Source: Candidatus Delongbacteria bacterium (GTDB lineage Bacteria; JAGOEH01). Taken from it: a stretch of 10,700 bases of DNA. Numbering within the stretch: the stretch's first letter is position 1; each line of letters starts with the position of its first letter. The notes under the pieces were generated by a model. That model saw nothing but the letters and a program-made list of their open reading frames with translations, searched no databases and was not told the origin of the DNA. Positions 1-6,120 of the stretch are shown here, piece by piece. The DNA is taken from positions 1 to 10,700 of the forward strand of contig JAGOEH010000104.1 of assembly GCA_017997825.1 (NCBI GenBank). Reading direction: 5' to 3'. The translations under genes were made by a program, and so were the position numbers.

Positions 1-2
1 CG

Positions 3-1556
3 GTTTCCTCGTCGCGGCCGGAGTCCGTCTCTCAGTCAACCTCCCAGCCGCAATCCCCACCCCAACCCTTGAGAATTGTCATGATCAGCCCCGAATGTGT
101 TCCGCTGGCCAAAACCGGGGGATTAGCGGATGTAGTCGGCGCTTTGCCGATCGCTTTAAAGCGGATGGGACACGATGTCAGAGTTGTTATTCCAATGTAT
201 GGTTCAATTTCGCAGGAACGCTACCAGATCGAACCCTTCATGAACTCAATGGGGGTTTGGATGGGCGATACCCTGGAATGGTGTTCGGTCTATAAAACGA
301 AATTAAGTGAAGGGGTTCCGGTTTATTTGATTGCCTATGATAATTATTTCAAACGCCCCGGATTGTATCATGATGCTGATTTTAACGATTATCAGGACAA
401 TCCGAGACGATTTGCATTCCTGACCCGGGCCGGGCTGCAATTATGCCGGGATATTGCGTTCAAACCGGATATTCTGCATATCCATGACTGGCAGACAGCC
501 CTGGGATCAGCCTATCTGAAAATCTGGCATTGGGACGATCCGATTCTGGGGGATACGGCCAGCCTGTTGACAATCCATAATATCGGCTATCAGGGGCGAT
601 ATCATTCCGACACTATGAATTATCTGGGATTGGGATGGAGTAATTTTGTGCCGGAAAAGTTCGAGGATTTCGGTCAGATCAATATGCTGAAGGGGGGCAT
701 TTACTATGCCGACATGGTCAATACCGTCAGTCCGACCTATGCCAGGGAAACCCTGACATCGGATGAGGGTTATGGGATGTCGTCCTTTCTGCAACGGAAA
801 AGCATGAATTACATTGGAATTCTTAACGGCGTCGATTATGAGCAATGGAGTCCGGAAAAGGATTTGCTGATACCGGCCAACTATTCGGTCGACAGGATGC
901 AGGGAAAAGGGATCTGCAAAAAGGCACTGCAGGAGAGAATGAGACTCGATATCAAGCCTGACGTTCCAGTGATAGGGGTAGTCAGCCGCTTTGTGGCTCA
1001 AAAAGGATTGGATCTGCTGGCGGAATCCCTCTCATCCATAGTGGAAGCCATGCAGGTTCAATTTGCGATCCTGGGCTCAGGGGACAAGGGACTGGAGGGA
1101 TACTACCAGGAACTGACCCGGCGCTATGCGGGGAGAATCGGAGTCAATATCGGATATAACAATGAATTGGCTCATTTAATTGAAGCCGGCAGTGATTTTT
1201 TTATTATGCCGTCCTTATATGAACCGTGTGGATTGAATCAAATCTATTCGTTACGGTATGGGACCTTACCGATTGTCCGGGCGACCGGTGGATTGGATGA
1301 TACGGTCATCCAATATGATGAGGGGACGGGTGAGGGAACGGGGTTCAAATTCGGTGAAGCCGGTTCCAGCGCCATCTATTATGCTGTAGGCTGGGCCGTC
1401 AGCACCTATTTTGATCGAAAGCCCCATCTGGAGCGCATGATTCGGCGGGCCATGGAGATGGATTATTCATGGGACCGGAGCGCTCATGATTATGTCAAGG
1501 CTTATCAGCAGGCCATCCGGAATAAGCAGGACTATAATCGGCAATATCTGGTTTAG
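3..1556 (+). CDS. glgA: Glycogen/starch synthase (GT5), 5' end beyond the window edge
   Basis: Transfers glucose from ADP-glucose (or UDP-glucose) to the non-reducing end of an alpha-1,4-glucan in cytoplasmic glycogen synthesis. Numbered from the TTG at 69, the catalytic body is 495 residues, close to the family's usual ~480. It has the N-terminal KTGGLADV substrate loop (K15), HNIGYQG (H170), VSRFVAQKG (R307, K312) and the C-terminal EPCGLNQ motif with the catalytic-type Glu at 385, so both Rossmann lobes are intact. Start choice: the TTG at 69 has no Shine-Dalgarno sequence before it, and the frame stays open to the left edge. The 22 codons before it encode a Ser/Pro/Gln-rich stretch that looks like an interdomain linker. 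I therefore treat the gene as 5'-partial, probably carrying an extra N-terminal domain. Convergent with the peptidase gene, with 6 nt between stop codons. The enzyme identity is near certain; the extension is inferred. Confidence 0.92.
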   Translation, partial: VSSSRPESVSQSTSQPQSPPQPLRIVMISPECVPLAKTGGLADVVGALPIALKRMGHDVRVVIPMYGSISQERYQIEPFMNSMGVWMGDTLEWCSVYKTKLSEGVPVYLIAYDNYFKRPGLYHDADFNDYQDNPRRFAFLTRAGLQLCRDIAFKPDILHIHDWQTALGSAYLKIWHWDDPILGDTASLLTIHNIGYQGRYHSDTMNYLGLGWSNFVPEKFEDFGQINMLKGGIYYADMVNTVSPTYARETLTSDEGYGMSSFLQRKSMNYIGILNGVDYEQWSPEKDLLIPANYSVDRMQGKGICKKALQERMRLDIKPDVPVIGVVSRFVAQKGLDLLAESLSSIVEAMQVQFAILGSGDKGLEGYYQELTRRYAGRIGVNIGYNNELAHLIEAGSDFFIMPSLYEPCGLNQIYSLRYGTLPIVRATGGLDDTVIQYDEGTGEGTGFKFGEAGSSAIYYAVGWAVSTYFDRKPHLERMIRRAMEMDYSWDRSAHDYVKAYQQAIRNKQDYNRQYLV

Positions 1557-1562
1557 GCTGTT

Positions 1563-2951
1563 TCAGGACAAAAGCGCTGATTCGATTTCGTCAATGGATT
1601 TGGGAATCGGACGCCCCAAGACCCGGCATCCGGTTGGTGTGACGACGACATCATCTTCGATTCGGATGCCGCCGAATGTCCGATAATCATCCAATCGGGA
1701 GTATTGGATAAACTCGGTAAACCGTCCGGTGGCGCGCCAGTGATCGATCAGCGCCGGGATAAAATAGAGTCCGGGTTCCACCGTCAGGACATAGCCGGGC
1801 TGGAGTGGTTTGGCCAGACGCAGATAGGATAGACCGAACTGTCGGCTGCGTTGGATCTGGTCATTGTATCCGACCCGGTCTTCACCCAGATTTTCCATAT
1901 CATGGACATCCAGTCCCAGCATATGGCCCAGGCCATGCGGAAAAAAGAGGGCATGAGCCCCGGCCATAACGGCTTCCTCGGTATTCCCCTGCATCAGACC
2001 TAATTCCTTCAATCCATCCACGATTACCACGGCGGCCTCGAGATGAATATCCCGATAGGGTATGCCGGGCCCAATCCGCCGGATGGCATGGAGCTGGGCC
2101 TGAAGAACCACCTGATAGATATCCCGCCGGCGGGTTGAGAAACGTCCTCCCACCGGGTAGGTTCGGGTGATATCCGAGGCATAGAATTCCGGGGATTCCG
2201 CGCCCATATCCATCAGAATCAAATGACCTTGCCGGAGTTGATTTTCGTGATGGGTGTTATGGAAGACCTCCCCATGAATCGTCAGAATCGGGGCAAAGGA
2301 GTAGGTAGAGCCGAAATCGGCCACACATCGGTCCAATCCAGCCAGAACCTGCTGTTCGGTTTTCCCGGGCCGGATGGTGGAAACGGCGGTTTGAACCATG
2401 GCATAGGAAATCTCCAGAGCTTTTTCGATCTGATCGATCTCGATCCCGGCTTTAACGGAGCGTTGTTCAATCACGGCCTGGACCAACCGGGAGGAAGATG
2501 ATTCCACCACCGTCAGCGGATTCAGTTCAAGCCATTGGGAAATGAGGAGTTTTATCCGATCCTGGTAGGGGGGTAGGAAATGGATCGGCGCCTGATCGGC
2601 ACGGGCAGAATCGATTCGGGATTTCAATTCATCCCAGGCGATCACGCCGCTCAGTCCGGCCCAGGCGGCTTTATCAGCCAGAGACGGCTGTTCCCCGGTC
2701 CATATAATATCATCGATGGTCAGCTCTTCCCCGACCAGCCATTCCTGCTCACGATCCAAATCACACCAGACAGCCAAATGGGGTTCGGCCAGTCCGAAAT
2801 AGTAGAGAAAACTGCTGTCCTGTCGAAACGGATAGGTGTTTTTGGGATAGTTGCGCGGGGTTTCCTCGTTACCGACCCACAGAATCATCCCTTTATCCAT
2901 TTTCTGAGCCAATGCGTTGCGTCTGGCCTGATAAATTTCCGGATTATACAT
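1563..2951 (-). CDS. pepP: Xaa-Pro aminopeptidase (M24B family)
   Basis: Metalloaminopeptidase expected to remove the N-terminal residue from peptides with proline at position 2; probably cytoplasmic (no signal peptide). At 462 residues it is slightly longer than E. coli PepP (about 440). An AMP_N-type domain covers about residues 5-135 and the pita-bread catalytic domain about 170-440. All five dinuclear-metal ligands are visible: D248, D260, H343 (in GLGHMLGLDVHD), E392 (VEPGLY) and E432 (IRIEDD). The D248-D260 spacing is one residue longer than in E. coli PepP. The N-terminal pattern (NEETPRNYP, FRQDSSFLYYFGL) and the C-terminal FGGIRIEDDV block resemble the Bacteroidetes-type subfamily. 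Start: the ATG at 2951 follows GGGAGGG by 3 nt. An upstream in-frame ATG at 3077 would add 42 residues lacking family features and lies upstream of the likely promoter, so I rejected it. Confidence 0.93.
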   Translation of the reverse strand: MYNPEIYQARRNALAQKMDKGMILWVGNEETPRNYPKNTYPFRQDSSFLYYFGLAEPHLAVWCDLDREQEWLVGEELTIDDIIWTGEQPSLADKAAWAGLSGVIAWDELKSRIDSARADQAPIHFLPPYQDRIKLLISQWLELNPLTVVESSSSRLVQAVIEQRSVKAGIEIDQIEKALEISYAMVQTAVSTIRPGKTEQQVLAGLDRCVADFGSTYSFAPILTIHGEVFHNTHHENQLRQGHLILMDMGAESPEFYASDITRTYPVGGRFSTRRRDIYQVVLQAQLHAIRRIGPGIPYRDIHLEAAVVIVDGLKELGLMQGNTEEAVMAGAHALFFPHGLGHMLGLDVHDMENLGEDRVGYNDQIQRSRQFGLSYLRLAKPLQPGYVLTVEPGLYFIPALIDHWRATGRFTEFIQYSRLDDYRTFGGIRIEDDVVVTPTGCRVLGRPIPKSIDEIESALLS

Positions 2952-3017
2952 AGTCCCTCCCGAGGTTTGGGGTAAACCCGCCTGATGTGATGCACAACGA
3001 AGTTGACGGTGTCTATC

Positions 3018-3046
3018 AATATAAAGCCGAGTGGGATGAAAGGCAA
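3018..3046 (-). promoter_or_regulatory. Probable sigma70-type promoter of the peptidase gene
   Basis: Read on the minus strand, TTGCCT (3046-3041) is followed after 17 nt by TATATT (3023-3018). This predicts transcription starting near 3011 and a leader of about 60 nt before the peptidase ATG. Position and spacing fit, but each box has mismatches, so confidence is moderate. It supports the downstream start codon of the peptidase. Confidence 0.42.
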
Positions 3047-3070
3047 GACAATTTCCAAAAAATTTATTAC

Positions 3071-3099
3071 TTGACAACCATGATTTTCCATGCTATGAT
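3071..3099 (+). promoter_or_regulatory. Strong extended -10 sigma70-type promoter of the GTPase operon
   Basis: TTGACA at 3071-3076 matches the -35 consensus exactly. After a 17-nt spacer comes TATGAT at 3094-3099 (5 of 6), preceded by TGC, an extended -10 element. A/T-rich sequence follows. The predicted start is near 3106, leaving a leader of about 183 nt before the first gene. It is divergent from the peptidase promoter. This is the clearest promoter in the window, and its near-consensus form suggests that control may act on the leader rather than only on initiation. Confidence 0.78.
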
Positions 3100-3105
3100 T
3101 AAATT

Positions 3106-3288
3106 ACTAAACTAATTTCTTTGTATCACGGGATCCATGGACAGCGATGAGACGGCATCGGTTGACGTCGGCATGACGTTGATCTATCCCGGGATCTTAC
3201 CGTGATGATCGGCTGGATTAAGCGGAATTCGGACTCAATGTCCGCCCGGGAGAACCAGCCCGCTTAACCTTAATCAAGGAGTACCTGC
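3106..3288 (+). promoter_or_regulatory. Structured 5' leader of the GTPase operon, possible cis-regulatory RNA
   Basis: Two folding modules can be drawn by eye. Module 1 (3125-3206) is a three-way junction. Its closing helix pairs ATCACGG (3125-3131) with CCGTGAT (3200-3206) and continues as GATCC (3132-3136) with GGATC (3192-3196) across a 3-nt bulge. Inside it are hairpins 3145-3160 (CGATG/CATCG) and 3165-3179 (ACGTC/GACGT, extendable by wobble and A-T pairs). Module 2 (3211-3267) offers GGCTGG/CCAGCC (3211-3216/3255-3260) enclosing hairpin 3230-3244, or the crossing helix TTAAGCG/CGCTTAA (3218-3224/3261-3267). The Shine-Dalgarno AAGGAG (3276-3281) lies 7 nt before the ATG and is not obviously sequestered. 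I recognise no known riboswitch core. Ligand and mechanism are unknown. Confidence 0.45.
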
Positions 3289-3840
3289 ATGAATAAGGAA
3301 CGGGAGAAGAATCAGCCGGCAGATCCGACGCAGGAAACGACTGAAAGTATTGACAAGGTTCGGGATATTCTGTTCGGCAACAACATCCGGGATTTTGAGA
3401 AGCGTTTTTCCCGGTTAGAGGAGCGTTTGCAGAAGGATATTCAGGAATCGCGGGATGAAGTCAATCGGGCATTCAAGACCTTAGAAGCCTTTACCAAGGA
3501 AGAGATCCAGATTCTGACGGGATTGGTCAAGCAGGAAAGTGATCAGCGGCAAGAGGCGATCCGGAAGCTGCAGCAATCGATCGAGGAGTTGAGAGACCGC
3601 TTGAGCCGGCTGGATGATCAGCAACAGAAGAATCAGGCGGAGATAAGGCAGCAGTTATTGGCGCAACGCCGGGATCTGAGTGAAGAGACTCAGCGGGTCA
3701 ATTCCGAACTGAAAGAACAGATCCGGACCGAATCAGCGACCTTGAGCATGAATAAAACGGATCGAAAGGCGTTGGCCGGGATGTTTACCGAGATGGCAAT
3801 TTTTTTGAGTCAGGAACCTGAAACACCTCGAAACGACTAA
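3289..3840 (+). CDS. Coiled-coil protein, first gene of the GTPase operon
   Basis: A 183-residue, highly charged protein with no signal peptide or membrane segment, so probably cytoplasmic. After a polar N-terminus (1-22) comes a short motif-like segment (ILFGNNIRDFEKRF, about 27-40), then heptad-rich helix to about residue 150, consistent with a long coiled coil. It ends in a compact C-terminal segment with KTDRKALAGMFTEMA (156-170). From memory, both end motifs recur in an unnamed family of coiled-coil proteins encoded beside OmpA-like and small-GTPase genes; this should be confirmed by search. The start is well supported: AAGGAG lies 7 nt before the ATG, after the structured leader. The stop is 3 nt before the next ATG, implying coupled translation. 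A scaffold role in a complex with the next two products is inferred. No enzymatic motif is visible. Confidence 0.85.
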   Translation: MNKEREKNQPADPTQETTESIDKVRDILFGNNIRDFEKRFSRLEERLQKDIQESRDEVNRAFKTLEAFTKEEIQILTGLVKQESDQRQEAIRKLQQSIEELRDRLSRLDDQQQKNQAEIRQQLLAQRRDLSEETQRVNSELKEQIRTESATLSMNKTDRKALAGMFTEMAIFLSQEPETPRND

Positions 3841-3843
3841 GTC

Positions 3844-5610
3844 ATGGAAAATGAAAAACCCTTGAATTCGGAATCTGAAAAGGAGCATCTGTCGATGGAG
3901 TCCGCATCCGATTCGTGGGATCAGTTGCGGCATTTAATCCTTGAACCGGAACAAGCCCAGCTGGAGGAATTGAACCGACAATGGAACGATCCGTCGGTAA
4001 TGGCGGTCAAGGTGGGGCAGGCCCTTCCGAATGCCATTCAGATCGGTCTTGAGCAGGACAATCGGCTGGATGAAGCCTTCATGCCTCTGGTGGAAAAAGG
4101 GATCAGTCGAAGCATCCAGAAAGACATGAAGACTTTGATCAATCTTTTATACCCGATTATGGGGCCGGCCATCCGTAAAGCCATATCGGAAACATTGAAA
4201 AACATGCTCCAGGCCATCAACCGTTCCCTTGAGCAGAGTTTTTCGTGGCAGGGATTTAAATGGCGGATCAAATCATGGCTGACCGGGCGTTCATTTGCCG
4301 AAGTGGTTTTGGCCAACAGTCTGATTTACCGGGTGGAACAGGTATTTCTAATCCACCGGGAGACCGGTCTGTTGCTGCATGAAGTCCGGAACCAGGATGG
4401 ACTGACTCAAGACGGAGACATGGTTTCCGGGATGTTGAAAGCCATTCAGGACTTTGTCCAGGATTCATTTTCCATGACCCGATCCGAGGGACTGGAAACC
4501 ATCAAGGTTGGAGAATTGACGGTATGGGTCGAACAAGGACCGCTGCTGATTCTGGCGGGAGTCGTACGGGGAGATGCGCCGGAAGAGTTGCGGCTGACAT
4601 TTCAGAGCACGATGGAGCAAATCCATCTGGAATTCCAGGAGCTTGTGAACCGATTTAACGGCGATATCAGCGGATTTTCCGAAAGCGAACCCCTGTTGAA
4701 ACAATGCTTGCAACAGCAGATCAAAAAAGAAAAGAAACGGATTCCCCTCTTTTTCTGGATCCCGGTGATTGTGACGGCAATCATCGTGATCGTTTGGGGG
4801 ATTGACGGCCTCAAGGAAAGCCGTAACTGGAATCACTTCCTTCAGCGGGTGAAGTCCGAGCCCGGCATCATCATTACTCAGACATCCCACAAGGGTGGGG
4901 TGCATACTATTTCCGGGATGAGGGATCCATTATCGTCCGATCCGGTTAACTTCCTGAGTGATTTTGGATTAAAGCCGGAAGAGATTCATTTTGAATGGAA
5001 TTATTATCATGCACTGAACCCGGAAATGATCCTCAAGCGAGCCGAGCGGATTTTGGAGCCTCCGCAGGGCGTCAGACTGGCTCTTAATCATGATACGCTG
5101 GTCATTGACGGTACGGCATCGGCCTACTGGAGGAATGAAGTCTTGCGGCATTATCGCTATATCGATGGGATTTCGGTATTAAAAGTCGATCGGCTGAAGG
5201 AAAAAAAGTCGATCCGGATCCTGCCCCTGATTGATGCTATCCAATCCCTCATGATCAGGTTTAACGTTAATACATCTCAGTTTGCCGAGGATATCTCGTC
5301 ATCCGTTGAGGGGCTGGAGCGCGACATCCGTGAGTTGGACCAGGAGTGCCGGGAGTTTGGATTGAGACTGCGAATTTTAGTCATCGGTCATACCGACGCC
5401 AGTGGGCCGGAATCGATCAACCGGCCTTTGAGCGAGATCCGGGCGGAAACGATAACCCGTTTACTTAAGGCACGCGGGCTACCCGAACATCTTCTTGAGC
5501 ACCAAGGAGTCGGTTCCTCTCAGCCGCTCCATATCAGTAGCCTGGAATCCGAACGAGCCATGAATCGCCGCGTATCATTCCGTATCGATACCATTCACTA
5601 TCAACCTTAA
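3844..5610 (+). CDS. Inner-membrane protein with cytoplasmic domain, BON-like repeats and C-terminal OmpA domain
   Basis: A 588-residue protein likely anchored in the inner membrane, with an N-terminal half in the cytoplasm and a periplasmic half able to bind peptidoglycan. Residues 22-290 form a conserved-looking cytoplasmic domain (LYPIMGPAIRKAI at 102-114; YRVEQVFLIHRETGLLL at 162-178). A basic KKEKKR patch precedes a single membrane helix at about 300-320, implying N-in topology. Residues 330-450 look like two BON-like alpha/beta repeats. Residues 470-585 are an OmpA/MotB-type domain with GHTDASG (D518), LSEIRA (R533) and MNRRVSF; D518 and R533 match the diaminopimelate-contacting pair in OmpA domains. 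Start: the ATG at 3844 is 3 nt after the preceding stop and lacks a good Shine-Dalgarno. An internal ATG at 3895 has AGGAG (3881-3885) 9 nt upstream and would give 571 residues; either start keeps all domains. Function inferred: envelope anchor for the adjacent GTPase. Confidence 0.88.
   Translation: MENEKPLNSESEKEHLSMESASDSWDQLRHLILEPEQAQLEELNRQWNDPSVMAVKVGQALPNAIQIGLEQDNRLDEAFMPLVEKGISRSIQKDMKTLINLLYPIMGPAIRKAISETLKNMLQAINRSLEQSFSWQGFKWRIKSWLTGRSFAEVVLANSLIYRVEQVFLIHRETGLLLHEVRNQDGLTQDGDMVSGMLKAIQDFVQDSFSMTRSEGLETIKVGELTVWVEQGPLLILAGVVRGDAPEELRLTFQSTMEQIHLEFQELVNRFNGDISGFSESEPLLKQCLQQQIKKEKKRIPLFFWIPVIVTAIIVIVWGIDGLKESRNWNHFLQRVKSEPGIIITQTSHKGGVHTISGMRDPLSSDPVNFLSDFGLKPEEIHFEWNYYHALNPEMILKRAERILEPPQGVRLALNHDTLVIDGTASAYWRNEVLRHYRYIDGISVLKVDRLKEKKSIRILPLIDAIQSLMIRFNVNTSQFAEDISSSVEGLERDIRELDQECREFGLRLRILVIGHTDASGPESINRPLSEIRAETITRLLKARGLPEHLLEHQGVGSSQPLHISSLESERAMNRRVSFRIDTIHYQP
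3881..3885 (+). promoter_or_regulatory. Ribosome binding site for an alternative start at 3895
   Basis: AGGAG lies 9 nt before the in-frame ATG at 3895, whereas the ATG at 3844 has only weak purine content upstream and may depend on coupling to the preceding stop. Starting at 3895 would remove 17 acidic, low-complexity residues and leave the conserved domain intact. Which start is used cannot be settled from sequence alone. Confidence 0.4.
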
Positions 5611-5621
5611 GGAAATGCCTC

Positions 5622-6116
5622 ATGATCAAGAAGAAGATCTGCATGTTAGGTTCGTTTGCTGTGGGAAAAACCAGCCTGGTGCAACGATTTGTAAGAAGTA
5701 TTTTTTCCGAAAAATATCTCACAACCATAGGGGTCAAAATCGACCATAAAACAATCCATTACGGTGAGGAGATAATCCATTTGATCCTATGGGATATCCA
5801 TGGTGAAGATGAATTTCAGAAAGTACAAACCTCCTATCTGTTGGGCGGCGGCGGCTGCCTGTTGGTCATCGACGGCACGCGCCGGTATACGGTGGAAACC
5901 GCCTTGAATCTAAAAAGGGTCGTTCATCAGACCGTGGGGGAAATTCCATGTTTATTTCTGATCAACAAGGCCGATATCCGAGCTGAATGGGAGATTGAGG
6001 AGCCGGACATTCAGCGGATTATTCATGAGGGCGGACCGATTATAATGACCAGTGCCAAGACCGGTGAAGGAGTAGAAGACGCGTTTATGCAACTCACCCA
6101 GATGATCATAGGATAG
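5622..6116 (+). CDS. Ras/Rab-like small GTPase
   Basis: A 164-residue single-domain small GTPase, predicted to cycle between GTP- and GDP-bound forms in the cytoplasm. All G motifs are visible: G1 GSFAVGKT (10-17), switch I with TTIG (34-37), G3 WDIHGED (57-63), G4 NKAD (115-118) and G5 SAK (144-146). Two catalytic-region positions differ from Ras: the Gly12 position is Phe12, and the Gln61 position is Glu62. From memory, Glu here is common in this bacterial subfamily, so it may be normal for the group. There is no C-terminal cysteine for lipid attachment and no membrane helix, so membrane recruitment would need a partner; the membrane protein encoded just upstream is the obvious candidate. 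The ATG follows TAAGGA by 8 nt, and that Shine-Dalgarno overlaps the previous gene's stop codon. It is not MglA by obvious sequence, and no Roadblock-type regulator is adjacent. Confidence 0.93.
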   Translation: MIKKKICMLGSFAVGKTSLVQRFVRSIFSEKYLTTIGVKIDHKTIHYGEEIIHLILWDIHGEDEFQKVQTSYLLGGGGCLLVIDGTRRYTVETALNLKRVVHQTVGEIPCLFLINKADIRAEWEIEEPDIQRIIHEGGPIIMTSAKTGEGVEDAFMQLTQMIIG

Positions 6117-6120
6117 ACCC

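Noticed and set aside
507-1001. Long open frame antisense to glgA
   Set aside because: It lies wholly inside a well-conserved gene, has no recognisable domain and no ribosome binding site; it reads as a shadow of the coding strand.
2952-3077. N-terminal extension of the aminopeptidase from the ATG at 3077
   Set aside because: The added 42 residues show no family similarity, the region contains the likely promoter, and the ATG at 2951 has a strong ribosome binding site.
3186-3195. Perfect 10-bp palindrome ATCCCGGGAT as a repressor operator
   Set aside because: It lies about 80 nt downstream of the predicted transcription start and is better explained as part of the RNA closing helix; no second copy of the full palindrome was seen.
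3106-3288. Leader as a known c-di-GMP riboswitch, suggested by the HD-GYP gene in the operon
   Set aside because: I could not find the conserved core sequences of c-di-GMP-I or c-di-GMP-II aptamers; only the idea of a structured leader is kept.
3844-5610. Assignment as flagellar motor protein MotB
   Set aside because: The OmpA domain is shared with MotB, but there is no MotA neighbour and the long cytoplasmic domain and BON-like repeats are foreign to MotB.
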